Shown here one piece after another: positions 21,696 to 31,474 of a stretch of 64,000 nt of DNA (within the stretch, counting starts at the first letter, position 1; each line of letters begins with the position of its first letter). Under the pieces are notes generated by a model, which saw nothing but the letters and a program-made list of their open reading frames with translations, did not search any database and was not told the DNA's origin. The DNA comes from Muribaculaceae bacterium Isolate-037 (Harlan) (lineage in GTDB: Bacteria > Bacteroidota > Bacteroidia > Bacteroidales > Muribaculaceae), in NCBI GenBank assembly GCA_003762615.1, contig RIAZ01000003.1, forward strand, positions 186,001 through 250,000. Direction: 5' to 3'. Both the position numbers and the translations under genes were made by a program.

Positions 21696-22586
21696 TTACC
21701 TTAAATTCAGGACTGTCCCGGGGGTGTCGGAGGCTTTATGATTGAGATTTTTGATGACCTTCACTTTCATCCCGTAGCGTTGCGCGATGGAATGGATGCA
21801 CTCGTCCTCACCGATGGTGACTGTTGTCACTCCATCCGGAGCTGTCTCAAGTTTCTCCTCAAGATATACCTCCTCCCACGCTTTTATCTCATGGTCTTTA
21901 TGTGCATCATTATATTTCATGAGTTTCTTCTCCTTTAGGTTGAATTCCTTCGCGATCGAGGCGTAGGTGTCGCCCGGTGTCGCCACCACGTAATGCAGTC
22001 CGCGAGTGCGGCGCACGGGATGGGTGTTGACCAGCATGTCGCGTATGAAGGCTACGGTCTCCTCTTGCGAGCGTCCCTCCTGCGTGTCATATATATATAG
22101 GGAGTATCGTTCTATTATGGTGATGAGGCGAGCGGCATAGTTAGGGTCGGTGGCATATCCGCACTCACGCAGTCCGCGTGCCCAGCCGGAATAGTCGGTG
22201 ATGTCGAGGTCAAAGAGTTTCTGATAGCGAGTGCGGCGCAGAAAACGGGAATGATCGAGGAAACTCTCTTCCGGTGTGTTGTAGGATCGGAAACACTCGT
22301 TGGGAGAGTCGTCGCTTCGTTTCATTGATTTCCCCTTCCATTCCTTGTGACATTTTATGCCGAAGTGGTTGTTACCTTTGGTGGCGAGGGTGCTCTTCCC
22401 CGCCGCGCTTTCAAGGAGTCCTTGCGCCAGAGTTATGGAGGCGGGTATGCCGAATTCCTCCTGATGTTCCACCGCAAGGTGGCAGAACCTATCGATATAC
22501 ACTTCATAATTATTGGTTGCGACAACCGTTAGGGAGGATGTCGCCAAGGAGAGCAGGAGAAGTAGGGATAATAAACGTGGAACCAT
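21696..22586 (-). CDS. Exported N-acetylglucosaminidase (FlgJ-like) with LysM repeats
   Basis: The start at 22586 (MVPRLLSLLLLLSLATS) gives a signal peptide. Residues 30-150 form a GH73-type glucosaminidase domain with the catalytic Glu in LAQGLLESAAGKS and the conserved HFGIKCHKEWKG, ECFRSY, and YATDPNYAARL. Two LysM-like peptidoglycan-binding segments follow (HYVVATPGDTYASIAKEF and TIGEDECIHSIAQRYGM). It would cut glycan strands during cell wall turnover. It is the first intact host gene next to the prophage and is divergent from cdd. Confidence 0.88.
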   Translation of the reverse strand: MVPRLLSLLLLLSLATSSLTVVATNNYEVYIDRFCHLAVEHQEEFGIPASITLAQGLLESAAGKSTLATKGNNHFGIKCHKEWKGKSMKRSDDSPNECFRSYNTPEESFLDHSRFLRRTRYQKLFDLDITDYSGWARGLRECGYATDPNYAARLITIIERYSLYIYDTQEGRSQEETVAFIRDMLVNTHPVRRTRGLHYVVATPGDTYASIAKEFNLKEKKLMKYNDAHKDHEIKAWEEVYLEEKLETAPDGVTTVTIGEDECIHSIAQRYGMKVKVIKNLNHKASDTPGTVLNLR

Positions 22587-22731
22587 TGTCGTTAAAATGA
22601 GAGTACAAAGATACACAAATTGCCGGTATCTTCACAAATTTTGATATAAACTAATACTAATACAGAAGTGTTCCCTCAATGAAGCCTATGTGGGTTTCCA
22701 TCTGTGAACGCAATTTAAAACATACGGAACC

Positions 22732-23229
22732 ATGAAAGAGTTTACAATCACCACCCTCGTTAAGGAATGTGGCATCGAGGAGCTTGATGCGTCAGACCGC
22801 CGACTTGTGGATTCAGCCCGAGAGGCGACACGCAGTTCATACTCCCCATACTCGAAGTTTCATGTCGGAGCGGCATTGCAGCTTGCCGACGGCTCGATAG
22901 TGTGCGGCTCCAACCAGGAGAATGCCGCCTATCCGTCGGGGATGTGTGCGGAGCGTACCGCCCTTTACTATGCCTCCGCCACCCATCCCGGCGTGGCGAT
23001 AAGGAAGATTGCCATAGCAGCCTGGAGCAAGGATGGTAAGGAGCCGGATATGCCGTGGGAGGAATATTTCCAGCAGATGCCGATAAGTCCGTGTGGAGCA
23101 TGCCGTCAGGCATTGCTGGAATATGAGGTGCTTTACGGAAAGATAGAGGTGCTACTCTACGGCAAGGAGAAGACCTATATCTTCCCCTCCATCGGGTCGC
23201 TGCTGCCGTTCTCGTTTACCTCTTTCTGA
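22732..23229 (+). CDS. cdd: Cytidine deaminase
   Basis: The 165-residue enzyme has the zinc-binding, catalytic motifs of cytidine deaminase: KFHVGAAL, then MCAERTALYYA (Cys and catalytic Glu) and SPCGACRQAL (two Cys). It converts cytidine and deoxycytidine to the uridine forms in pyrimidine salvage. Length and motif order are standard. It is monocistronic, with a short promoter region upstream of 22732. Confidence 0.93.
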   Translation: MKEFTITTLVKECGIEELDASDRRLVDSAREATRSSYSPYSKFHVGAALQLADGSIVCGSNQENAAYPSGMCAERTALYYASATHPGVAIRKIAIAAWSKDGKEPDMPWEEYFQQMPISPCGACRQALLEYEVLYGKIEVLLYGKEKTYIFPSIGSLLPFSFTSF

Positions 23230-23233
23230 TGGA

Positions 23234-23282
23234 GCATGATGTGTCATGTTGTATCATGTTAGATCATGATGTATCATAAAGA
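23234..23282. repeat. Five imperfect 10-bp tandem repeats around TCATG
   Basis: After cdd, units such as TCATGTTGTA, TCATGTTAGA and TCATGATGTA follow each other with a 10-bp period. Purpose unknown; possibly a degenerate simple repeat. Confidence 0.55.
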
Positions 23283-23350
23283 GTGCTGAACTATTCTTCG
23301 GTTTTTGTGGTTGTTTTGATAGAAAGCTAATTATCAAAATATCGAAGGTT

Positions 23351-23818
23351 ATGAAAAAGAGATCACTTTTAATGGGTATGGTGTTGGCAGTGTGCGGATT
23401 GGTTTCGCTGACCGGCTGCGTCGAAGGTGACGATTGGCCCTACTCTCCCCCTCCGGGTTGGGGATCTGACTATTTCTATGATTCACGTCTTGACGGTGTG
23501 TGGATGCTCACGCAGGCTAATTCCACTCCTGTAGACCGCTATGATACTAACTATCTCGATTTCTACGGACGTGGTCACGGATGGTATTATTATTATGATA
23601 ACGGACGCCCTGAATCGGAAGAGCTCGCCTATTTCTGCCAGCGATCATATTCCGCAACTACAAATTATCAGATTAATCTTCAGTATGAATCAGGGTCGGC
23701 ATCTACTATGGCATACTGGTTTTCGGATGGCGACACGAGCCTTTGGCTTCAATGGAAAACCAACAGTGGGCGTATCGTGACCTATCTCTATACGCGTGTC
23801 GGCGCTACTCCTTGGTGA
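23351..23818 (+). CDS. Small lipoprotein of unknown function
   Basis: The 155-residue protein has a lipoprotein signal (MKKRSLLMGMVLAVCGLVSLTGC, Cys23). The mature part is rich in Tyr, Trp and Asp (PPPGWGSDYFYDSRLDGVWMLTQ), with beta-strands resembling small lipocalin-like domains (DGVWMLTQ...YWFSDGDTSLWLQW). It would lie at the membrane facing the periplasm or surface. No known partner is adjacent. Confidence 0.75.
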   Translation: MKKRSLLMGMVLAVCGLVSLTGCVEGDDWPYSPPPGWGSDYFYDSRLDGVWMLTQANSTPVDRYDTNYLDFYGRGHGWYYYYDNGRPESEELAYFCQRSYSATTNYQINLQYESGSASTMAYWFSDGDTSLWLQWKTNSGRIVTYLYTRVGATPW

Positions 23819-23939
23819 CAACCGAGGCTGTATTTAGGTGATTGACGGTGTTGTCGTGAGGTGATAAGAGCGAGTGTAGTGATGTCATGTCGCGGAAATT
23901 TATTAATTTTGCAACAAATTAATAAATAGCAAAACAGCA

Positions 23940-25043
23940 ATGTCTTTAAAATGCGGTATAGTGGGTTTGCCTAATGTCGGTAAATCCACCCTTTTCAACT
24001 GTCTGAGTAACGCGAAAGCTCAGTCAGCGAATTTCCCGTTCTGTACGATAGAACCCAACGTCGGTATGATCACGGTGCCCGATGAGCGTCTTAATAAACT
24101 TGTGGAGATGTGCAACCCGCGCAGTGTGGTGCCCGCCACTGTCGAGATCGTGGATATAGCCGGTCTTGTGAAGGGTGCCTCCAAGGGTGAGGGTCTCGGC
24201 AACAAGTTCCTCGCGAATATCCGTGAGACTGATGCCATCCTCCACGTGCTCCGTTGTTTCGACGATGACAATATCACTCACGTTGACGGTAATGTCGATC
24301 CTGTGCGCGATATGGAGATCATCAACTATGAGCTTCAGCTGAAGGATCTGGAGACGGTTGACGCACGTCTGGCAAAGACTCTTAAGGCTGCCCAGACCGG
24401 AGGCGACAAGACTGCCAAACTTCAGGCGGAGGTGCTGAAAGCGTATAAGGAGGCTCTGGAGCAGGGTCGTCCGGCACGCAGCGTGCAGTTTGAGACAAAG
24501 GATGAGCAGCGTTTTGCCCATGATCTTTTCCTGCTGACAAATAAGCCGGTGCTCTACGTCTGCAACGTGGATGATGCTTCGGCAGTCAGCGGCAACAAGT
24601 ATGTGGAGCAGGTGAAAGAGGCATTGAAGGATGATTCCTCACAGATAATGATTGTAGCGGCAGCCACGGAGAGCGACATAGCGGAGCTGGAGACAGCTGA
24701 GGAGCGTGCGGAATTTCTGGAGGAGATCGGTCTGACGGAGAGTGGCGTGAGCCGTCTTATCCGTGCGGCATATTCATTGCTTGATCTTCAGACTTATTTC
24801 ACAGCCGGACCGGATGAGGTGCGTGCTTGGACTTTCCTTCGTGGCACTAAGGCTCCGCAGGCCGCCGGTATAATTCACACTGATTTTGAGAAGGGCTTTA
24901 TACGTGCGGAAGTGATCAAATATGATGATTTCGTGACCCTTGGCTCAGAGAATGCAGTGAAAGAGGCTGGCAAGATGTCGGTCGAGGGTAAGGAATATGT
25001 GGTCAACGATGGCGATATTATGCACTTCAGATTCAATGTCTGA
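23940..25043 (+). CDS. ychF: Ribosome-binding GTPase/ATPase YchF
   Basis: The 367-residue protein has the OBG-type G domain (GLPNVGKST at residues 8-16, [17 protein letters not shown], and NVDD as G4) with a coiled-coil insertion. The C-terminal TGS domain has [29 protein letters not shown]. This is the universal YchF family, which prefers ATP and binds ribosomes. A TAATTTTG promoter box lies near 23903. It ends before two hairpins (25056-25110, 25124-25167). Confidence 0.95.
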   Translation: MSLKCGIVGLPNVGKSTLFNCLSNAKAQSANFPFCTIEPNVGMITVPDERLNKLVEMCNPRSVVPATVEIVDIAGLVKGASKGEGLGNKFLANIRETDAILHVLRCFDDDNITHVDGNVDPVRDMEIINYELQLKDLETVDARLAKTLKAAQTGGDKTAKLQAEVLKAYKEALEQGRPARSVQFETKDEQRFAHDLFLLTNKPVLYVCNVDDASAVSGNKYVEQVKEALKDDSSQIMIVAAATESDIAELETAEERAEFLEEIGLTESGVSRLIRAAYSLLDLQTYFTAGPDEVRAWTFLRGTKAPQAAGIIHTDFEKGFIRAEVIKYDDFVTLGSENAVKEAGKMSVEGKEYVVNDGDIMHFRFNV

Positions 25044-25055
25044 GGCGGTGTAGAG

Positions 25056-25110
25056 GTCCAAGAAGTCCAAGAAGTCTTAAGACCACTGAGACTTCTTGGA
25101 CTTCTTGGAC
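25056..25110. repeat. Perfect 22-bp-arm inverted repeat built of GTCCAAGAA units
   Basis: Arms at 25056-25077 and 25089-25110 are exact reverse complements with an 11-nt loop. Each arm contains two copies of GTCCAAGAA. It lies just after ychF, before a second hairpin with a T-run, and may help termination or protect the mRNA 3' end. Confidence 0.9.
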
Positions 25111-25123
25111 TACTTGAAAATAG

Positions 25124-25167
25124 AAAGGAATCTTAGGCGGCTTGGGCTTCCTAAGATTCCTTTTTTT
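25124..25167 (+). terminator. Rho-independent terminator after ychF
   Basis: AAAGGAATCTTAGG (25124-25137) and CCTAAGATTCCTTT (25150-25163) form a perfect 14-bp stem followed by T residues. It can serve the convergent aminotransferase gene as well. Confidence 0.85.
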
Positions 25168-25207
25168 GCTTCTTATTCTTTCTATTCTCTTATTCTTTCT
25201 ATTTTTT

Positions 25208-26416
25208 CTATGCTTTTTGGGTCTTGCTGTTGTATTCGGCGAGGGCGGCTTCGAGGGTGTCGAGGGCGCCGGCGAGATAGTCGATGTTGTGTACGTAGGC
25301 GAGGCGCACCTGGTTGCGTCCTTCTCCGGGCGAGGTGTAGAAGCCGGATGCCGGTGCCATGAAGACGGTATGTCCGTTGTGGCTGAACTCGTCAAGCACC
25401 CATTTGCAGAAGTGGTCGGCATCCTCTACGGGCAATGACGCAACCGTGTAGAAAGCTCCCATCGGCATTGGGGAGTATACGCCCGGAATCTCGTTGAGAC
25501 GCTTGATGAGGAAGTCGCGACGACGGAAATATTCGTCGTAGACGTACTGCATGTATTCCTCCGGAGTGTCGATCGAAGCCTCCGCCACGATCTGACCGAG
25601 CAGCGGCGGGCTGAGACGTGCCTGGCAGAATTTCATCACGTTGGCACGCAACTCCTTGTGGCGCGTCACGATGGCACCGATGCGGATGCCGCACTCGTTG
25701 TAGCGTTTCGACACGGAGTCGATCAGCACCACGTTCTCCTCTATCCCCGGCAGCGACATGGCGGAGATGAAGGGGGTGTCGGTGTAGCAGAACTCGCGGT
25801 AGACCTCATCGGAGAAGAGGAAGAGATTGTGTCGGCGCACTATGTCGGCAATCTTCAGAAGCTCCTCCTCAGAATATATATATCCCGTGGGGTTGTTGGG
25901 GTTGCAGATAAGTATACCCTTTGTGCGCGGGGTGATTAGAGCCTCAAACTCCTCCACCGGAGGGAGACGGAACCCGTCGTTTATATCCGCGCATACGCTC
26001 TTTATTACAGCCCCGGCGGATATTGCGAACGCCATGTAGTTGGCATACGCCGGCTCGGGAATGATGATCTCGTCGCCCGGGTCAAGACATGCCATGAAAG
26101 CGAAGAGCACTGCCTCTGATCCTCCGGAGGTCACTATAATCTCATCGGAGGATATATCCATACCGAATCTTGAATAATATTCCGACATCTTCACTCTGAG
26201 CGATTCGATGCCCTCCGACGGGGAATATTCCAGCACCTTGCGGTCGATATGCTTCAGAGCCTCAAGAGCCTGTGGAGGAGTGGGGACGTCGGGCTGCCCG
26301 ATGTTAAGACGATACACGTGGGTGCCCCTTCTTTCGGCGTCTCGTGCCGCCCCGACAAGTTTCCTGATCGGCGACGACGGCATCTCATAGCCACGGTGTG
26401 ATATTTCGGGTTTCAT
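25208..26416 (-). CDS. Class I/II aminotransferase (aspartate aminotransferase-like)
   Basis: The start at 26416 (MKPEISHRGYEM) gives the usual 402 residues; the longer open frame upstream is AT-rich and unlike protein. The PLP fold is clear: SGGSEAV for phosphate binding, NPNNPTG, SDEVYREF, and SVSKRYNECGIRIG with the Schiff-base Lys. C-terminal FMAPASGFY and NQVRLAYV complete the type I pattern. It would transfer amino groups between aspartate or another amino acid and 2-oxoglutarate. Exact substrate cannot be told. It converges on ychF. Confidence 0.88.
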   Translation of the reverse strand: MKPEISHRGYEMPSSPIRKLVGAARDAERRGTHVYRLNIGQPDVPTPPQALEALKHIDRKVLEYSPSEGIESLRVKMSEYYSRFGMDISSDEIIVTSGGSEAVLFAFMACLDPGDEIIIPEPAYANYMAFAISAGAVIKSVCADINDGFRLPPVEEFEALITPRTKGILICNPNNPTGYIYSEEELLKIADIVRRHNLFLFSDEVYREFCYTDTPFISAMSLPGIEENVVLIDSVSKRYNECGIRIGAIVTRHKELRANVMKFCQARLSPPLLGQIVAEASIDTPEEYMQYVYDEYFRRRDFLIKRLNEIPGVYSPMPMGAFYTVASLPVEDADHFCKWVLDEFSHNGHTVFMAPASGFYTSPGEGRNQVRLAYVHNIDYLAGALDTLEAALAEYNSKTQKA

Positions 26417-26879
26417 ATAATATATATAGTCTGATTGTATAGATTCAGATTGAAAAATACTGATTGAAAATAAGTGCAAAGTTACGAATAATCCGTGAAA
26501 ATAGATATATTTATTGCGATTTAAATTAAAAAATGCTGCAAAATCAGTGTGGAGGATATTCAAAATGCCTACAATACGTGCCGTTATAGCGACGCCTGCC
26601 GCATGGCTTCACCTGTCGGACTGACGGCGTATATGCCTCTATGACGGAGATTTTTAAAAGGGCGTGCAAATTAGAAGATTATGCATTTTGACTGCAAAAA
26701 ACTTGCAGTCAAAATGCGTTTGTTAAGAATATTTAAATAAGATGAGTGTCATTTAAATGCCGAAAAATTATGAGTTTAGCAATCAGTTTTATTAACTTTG
26801 CAGTGAAGTTAAAGATCAGGTGAAAAAACGGTATCTTTACTTCGTCAGTACTCGGAATAAAACTAAAACAACGAAATAT
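26417..26879. other. Intergenic region between aminotransferase and recA
   Basis: This 463-bp stretch holds divergent promoters, the hairpin at 26683-26717, and a recA promoter candidate TAACTTTG at 26793-26800. An upstream in-frame extension of recA from 26820 is unlikely. No other gene is supported. Confidence 0.6.
26683..26717. repeat. Perfect 15-bp inverted repeat upstream of recA
   Basis: GCATTTTGACTGCAA and TTGCAGTCAAAATGC are exact reverse complements with a 5-nt spacer. It lies about 80 bp before the recA promoter box and is not followed by a long T-run, so it may be a binding site rather than a terminator. Confidence 0.85.
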
Positions 26880-28091
26880 ATGGCAAAGAAAAAAGCAGCG
26901 GCATCCGCCAATAGCGGCAGGATCAGTGATATGGATGCGAAGAAGAAAGCCCTTGAAGTGGCAATGCAGCATCTTGAGAAAGATTTTGGATCAGGCACCG
27001 TGATGCGTCTTGGCGATGACGCTGTGCAGGATGTGGAGACAGTATCGACAGGTTCGATCGGACTCGACTTCGCGCTCGGCGTCGGCGGACTTCCACGCGG
27101 ACGAATCACCGAGATCTATGGTGCGGAATCGTCAGGTAAGACCACACTTGCCATCCACGTCATAGCGGAGGCACAGCGTCAGGGTGGCATCTGCGCCATA
27201 ATCGACGCCGAGCACGCATTCGACCGTTTCTATGCCGAGCAGCTTGGTGTAGACGTCAACAATCTCTGGATCGCTCAACCCGACAACGGCGAGCAGGCTC
27301 TCGACATTGCCGAACAGCTTATCAACTCCGGAGCAATCGATGTGCTTGTGATCGACTCCGTTGCAGCATTGACCCCCAAGGCTGAGATAGAGGGTGAGAT
27401 GGGCGACAAGAACGTGGGTCTTCATGCCCGTCTGATGAGCCAGGCGATGAGAAAGCTTACGGGAGCGATCTCGCGCACCCGCACATGCTGCATCTTCATC
27501 AACCAGATACGTGAGAAGATCGGCGTGATGTTCGGTAACCCGGAGACAACCACAGGCGGTAACGCCCTCAAGTTTTATGCCTCGGTTCGTCTTGAGATAC
27601 GCCCCTCCTCATTCATCAAAGATGGAGAGCAGGCTATCGGACGACTCGTGAAGGTGAAGGTGGTGAAAAACAAGGTTGCGCCCCCATTCATGAAAGCGGA
27701 GTTCGAGCTTATGTTTGGCGAAGGTATCTCCAAAGCGGGAGAGATCATCGACATGGCAGTGGAATACGGCATCGTGAAGAAGAGCGGCGCATGGTTCTCC
27801 TATAATGGCAACAAACTCGGTCAGGGTCGCGACGCCGTGAAGCGCGTCATAAGGGAGAATCCCGAACTCATGGCAGAGCTTGAGGTGAAAGTGAAGGAGG
27901 CTCTTGCCGCCAAACGTGATGCTGCACGCAACAAAGTGATCAATCCCTATCTCCCCGGCAATGAGTCAACCCGTTCCGATTCGGATTCCGATGAATCGCC
28001 GATGAATGACGAGGATTTCGGAGAGGATAATGGTGCTGAAGGAGAGGGCGACGATCTCTTCGGCGATGACTTCGAGGTGGATATCGAATGA
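26880..28091 (+). CDS. recA: Recombinase RecA
   Basis: From ATG 26880 ([13 protein letters not shown]) the protein has 403 residues, the normal size with a long acidic tail. Motifs include the Walker [32 protein letters not shown], the L1/L2 DNA-binding region ([28 protein letters not shown]) and an acidic C terminus. RecA forms filaments on single-stranded DNA for repair and homologous recombination, and activates LexA-type repressors. No SOS box can be defined by eye. A terminator follows at 28126. Confidence 0.97.
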   Translation: MAKKKAAASANSGRISDMDAKKKALEVAMQHLEKDFGSGTVMRLGDDAVQDVETVSTGSIGLDFALGVGGLPRGRITEIYGAESSGKTTLAIHVIAEAQRQGGICAIIDAEHAFDRFYAEQLGVDVNNLWIAQPDNGEQALDIAEQLINSGAIDVLVIDSVAALTPKAEIEGEMGDKNVGLHARLMSQAMRKLTGAISRTRTCCIFINQIREKIGVMFGNPETTTGGNALKFYASVRLEIRPSSFIKDGEQAIGRLVKVKVVKNKVAPPFMKAEFELMFGEGISKAGEIIDMAVEYGIVKKSGAWFSYNGNKLGQGRDAVKRVIRENPELMAELEVKVKEALAAKRDAARNKVINPYLPGNESTRSDSDSDESPMNDEDFGEDNGAEGEGDDLFGDDFEVDIE

Positions 28092-28125
28092 AGATCTGAC
28101 CACTTAAATAAATAGAATCTGAACA

Positions 28126-28163
28126 AATAGCCTGAAAGCGTGCCACACGTTTTCAGGCTATTT
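28126..28163 (+). terminator. Terminator after recA
   Basis: AATAGCCTGAAA and TTTCAGGCTATT form a long stem with a 14-nt loop, followed by TATATATA. It lies 35 bp after the recA stop codon. Confidence 0.8.
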
Positions 28164-28479
28164 ATATATAGAGGCAGCGATAAGTGCAGAGGCAGTAATA
28201 AGTGGCATATAACGACAAAAATGTATTTGGTAAAGAAAATCAGGCATATTGACCGGATTTTATCGGAATATGAATAGCTATTACTTATCGATAGATATAT
28301 AATTGGATTAAATTTGCATTAACGAGTAACACCCCGGAGCATACCCCGACCCGTAAGCCCCAGCCCCTAAAGGGGGAGCACGGATGAGTTTTCTCCAGTT
28401 GGTTGCCCAAGCCCATGGGAGCGAGGTGTCTCTAAACTCTAAATTTTAAATTCTAAATTTTAAAACCATAACCCCTATC
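28164..28479. other. Intergenic region before the glycosidase gene
   Basis: This stretch has no gene. It contains a GC-rich part with CCCC/GGGG blocks (28330-28380, AGCCCCTAAAGGGGGAGC) and a degenerate heptamer run of TAAATTT-type units just before the start codon. Confidence 0.5.
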
Positions 28480-30504
28480 ATGAAACTACTGAATTTGGCA
28501 GCATCCGGTTTTCTTCTGTTTGGTGCATCATGCGCCGGAGCGGCAGGCTTCAAGGCAGAGAATGTAGATATGCCCTATATCCCTTCATCGACAGACTCCG
28601 TGGCTTTACGTCCGTTGGCACTTGACAAACTTCCCGTAGGCGCAATCAAACCCGAAGGATGGCTGCTGCGTCAGCTCGAACTTCAGCGCGACGGACTCAA
28701 CGGTCATCTGAGCGAGATCAGCGCGTGGCTCGACAAGAACAATAACGCATGGCTCGTCAAGGGTGGCGACAGAGGTTGGGAGGAGGTGCCCTACTGGCTT
28801 CGCGGCTACAGTCATCTGGCATTCCTGCTCAATGATCCCGATATGATCAAGGAGTCGCAGTTCTGGATCGACGCCGTGCTCGCCTCCCAGCAGGAGGACG
28901 GCTATTTCGGTCCGGACAATATGCGCAACGGAAAGCGCGAAGTGTGGGCGCAGATGATCATGCTTTGGATCTTGCAAAACTATTATGAATTTACAGCCGA
29001 TGAACGCGTGCTCCCCTTCATGAAGCGTTATTTTGAATGGGAGATGGCGCAGGCTGATGAGAATTTCCTGGAGGATTATTGGGAAAACTGCCGAGGCGGC
29101 GACAATATGTGGAGCGTAGTATGGTATTATAATCAGACGGGCGACAAGAGTGTGCTTCCACTCATCGAGAAGATCCACCGCAACAATGCCGACTGCACCA
29201 ACCCTTCCCGTCTCCCCAACTGGCACAACGTGAATATCGCGCAATATTTCCGTGAGCCGGCGGAGATGTACCTGCTGACGGGAGATTCCGTCATGCTTGA
29301 CGCAACGTATAACGTCCATGAGATGATACGCCGTAACTTCGGACAGGTGCCGGGAGGTATGTTCGGAGCCGATGAGAATGCACGTATAGGCTACACCGAC
29401 CCGCGTCAGGGCACGGAGACTTGTGGCTTCGCCGAGCAGATACTCTCCGACGGCGTGATGATCGGCATAACGGCAGACCAGCTATGGGCTGAGAATATGG
29501 AGGATGTGGCGTTCAACTCCTTCCCCGCTGCCATGATGCCCGACCTGACGGCTCTGCGCTATATTACGTCGCCCAACCAGACTATCAGTGATTCGGAGAA
29601 CCATCATCCCGGCATTGACAACCGTGGTCCCTTCCTCAACATGAACCCCTTCAGCTCACGTTGCTGCCAGCACAATCACGGTCTCGGATGGCCTTCGTTC
29701 ACTCAGGCGTTGACATTCAGCACCAAGGATAAAGGCGTGGCTTATACAGTCTATGCCCCCAACACGGCGACACTGACCGTGGCTGACGGAAAGGTGGTGA
29801 CAATCACTGAGGAGACCCAATATCCGTTTGAGGATGTACTGAGGTTTAAGGTATCTACAAAGGATAAGGTTAGTTTCCCGATCTATTTCCGTATCCCGTC
29901 ATGGACAAAGGATGCGAAGGTTACAGTCAACGGCAAGAAAGTCGGTAATCCGCAGCCGGGAGAGTATCTCCGTATAGATGGCGAATGGAAGGATGGAGAT
30001 GTGGTGGAACTCAAGTTTCCGATGGAGCTTAGCTTACGCCGTTGGGAGGCTAACCGCAACAGTGCTTCTGTGAATTACGGACCACTCACCCTTTCACTCC
30101 GTATCAACGAACGCTACGAGAAGGTCAATTCTGCAGAGAAGGCGATAGGCGATTCCAACTGGCTTGAGGGTGCGGATCCGGAGAAATGGCCCACCTACGA
30201 GATATATGCGGATTCACCGTGGAATTACTCGCTGATACTTCCGGAGGATAATCCGTTTGCCGCCTTTAAGGTGACACGTAAGGAATGGCCTGCTGATAAC
30301 CAGCCGTTCACAATTGATAATGTGCCCCTGGAGATAAAGGCTACAGGTCGTCTTATACCGTCATGGGGTATCGACGAGACCGGTTTGACGGGAGTTCTCC
30401 CCGGCGAACGTGCGAAGCGTTCGGCACAGGTAGATGAGATTACCCTCGTCCCGATGGGAGCCGCACGTCTGCGTATCTCCTCCTTCCCTACATCATCGAA
30501 ATAA
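28480..30504 (+). CDS. GH127-like glycoside hydrolase (beta-L-arabinofuranosidase superfamily)
   Basis: The 674-residue protein has a signal peptide (MKLLNLAASGFLLFGASCAG) and a large alpha/alpha barrel followed by beta-sandwich parts. GTETCGF near residue 310 and SSRCCQHNHG near 395 match the Glu/Cys and Cys-Cys positions that bind zinc and supply the catalytic Cys in GH127 enzymes. Length and order also fit. It would release L-arabinose or a related sugar in the periplasm. No SusC/D pair or other glycosidase is adjacent, so its glycan is unknown. Terminators follow at 30657 and 30768. Confidence 0.75.
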   Translation: MKLLNLAASGFLLFGASCAGAAGFKAENVDMPYIPSSTDSVALRPLALDKLPVGAIKPEGWLLRQLELQRDGLNGHLSEISAWLDKNNNAWLVKGGDRGWEEVPYWLRGYSHLAFLLNDPDMIKESQFWIDAVLASQQEDGYFGPDNMRNGKREVWAQMIMLWILQNYYEFTADERVLPFMKRYFEWEMAQADENFLEDYWENCRGGDNMWSVVWYYNQTGDKSVLPLIEKIHRNNADCTNPSRLPNWHNVNIAQYFREPAEMYLLTGDSVMLDATYNVHEMIRRNFGQVPGGMFGADENARIGYTDPRQGTETCGFAEQILSDGVMIGITADQLWAENMEDVAFNSFPAAMMPDLTALRYITSPNQTISDSENHHPGIDNRGPFLNMNPFSSRCCQHNHGLGWPSFTQALTFSTKDKGVAYTVYAPNTATLTVADGKVVTITEETQYPFEDVLRFKVSTKDKVSFPIYFRIPSWTKDAKVTVNGKKVGNPQPGEYLRIDGEWKDGDVVELKFPMELSLRRWEANRNSASVNYGPLTLSLRINERYEKVNSAEKAIGDSNWLEGADPEKWPTYEIYADSPWNYSLILPEDNPFAAFKVTRKEWPADNQPFTIDNVPLEIKATGRLIPSWGIDETGLTGVLPGERAKRSAQVDEITLVPMGAARLRISSFPTSSK

Positions 30505-30528
30505 TCACACCGCTTGCCCAGCGTTGAA

Positions 30529-30615
30529 ACCCCACCACGGAGCGCGCAGAGGACACGGAGAAAAATAAAAAACTCCGCGGATTATATTAAGGGAATAAAG
30601 AAATAAAAGAAATTT
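30529..30615. repeat. Interspersed repeat, copy 1 (inverted and degenerate)
   Basis: ACCACGGAGCGCGCAGAGGACACGGAGA followed by GAATAAAGAAATAAAAGAAAT-like sequence corresponds to the reverse strand of the CTCCG...CTCTGCG...GTGGTGG family at 38607, 40175 and 42172. Confidence 0.5.
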
Positions 30616-30656
30616 TATAATTTAAATAACTGGATAATAGCTTCTTAAATAAATTT

Positions 30657-30683
30657 ATGCAAGATTTTTCAAAAATCTTGCAT
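30657..30683 (+). terminator. Strong hairpin terminator after the GH127-like gene
   Basis: ATGCAAGATTTTT and AAAAATCTTGCAT are perfect reverse complements, followed by seven T. Confidence 0.8.
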
Positions 30684-30767
30684 TTTTTTGTGAACCAAAT
30701 GAACTTTCAATTTGTATTAATATCAGAAAATCGTTTCATGATGTTAGGTTAGTTCGAAAAAGTATTT

Positions 30768-30797
30768 AAAACCGGTCGATGGGAATCGATCGGTTTT
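30768..30797 (+). terminator. Second hairpin, terminator-like
   Basis: AAAACCGGTCGAT and ATCGATCGGTTTT pair over 13 bp with one G-U pair and a 4-nt loop. Confidence 0.65.
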
Positions 30798-31474
30798 ATC
30801 ATTTCAACATGGTTAAAAAACTTGTTTCATACGCTTATATGTGCAATATTATGGCATATATTTATTGTTGGTCAAATTTGCTATAGTGATACAGCATCTC
30901 CGGAGATAAGGTATTTAAAATTAATAAATTTTGATTCCGGAAAATCAAAATTTTGTTTTTTAACGGGTAAAATATATCCTCGAAATTGGATTAAATAGCG
31001 ACAAAAATGCAAAAATTAAGCATTTTAACATTTCATTTCCCCATTTTTTAACTATTACTGCTTTGGCATATTAGTTTTATTGCCTAAATTTGCATATCTG
31101 CCGGATATTATGCATTACATTCTTGGCAGACCCGAAGTTCAAGTGAGTTCTAAAAGTACCTACGAATGCAAGTTGATAACTGCTTCAAAGCGATTAGGTC
31201 ATAAAAAAGTTGTGAAACTGACGATTATAATTGCTTTTTCGGGACAAGTATCTTCGTGCTTGTGAAATCATGAAGTTCATTCCTGCTGAGCTGTCTCAGT
31301 TTCAGCAGGAATTCGGTCCCCAGAATTTATACTTGAATTTTGGTTATGGGAGGATGGCATTTTTTGTGAAAAAGATGCCATTCTTTCTTTAAGCCCCCCA
31401 CGCTAAGAAAATCACCGCGCTCTCTACGGACTTAGAGGTTTAATTACTGAAGTTTCGCAAGCTGCACTTCAGTG

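Larger units (their letters stand above)
30505..31474. other. Long gene-free region with hairpins
   Basis: No gene is convincing here. It holds an interspersed repeat near 30529-30615, terminator-like hairpins at 30657-30683 and 30768-30797, and an 11-bp-arm hairpin at 31279-31312 (ATTCCTGCTGA/TCAGCAGGAAT). A frame of 61 codons at 31080 has no support. Confidence 0.6.

Noticed and set aside
26417..26563. 49-residue N-terminal extension of the aminotransferase
   Set aside because: Phe/Tyr/Ile-rich residues from AT-rich promoter DNA; homologous enzymes start at MKPE-like residues.
28606..29319. 237-codon minus-strand frame inside the GH127-like gene
   Set aside because: Antisense shadow of a well-supported enzyme; no motif and His/Val-rich composition typical of such shadows.
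31080..31265. 61-codon frame in the gene-free region
   Set aside because: No export signal, no motif, AT-rich non-coding composition, and no promoter fit.
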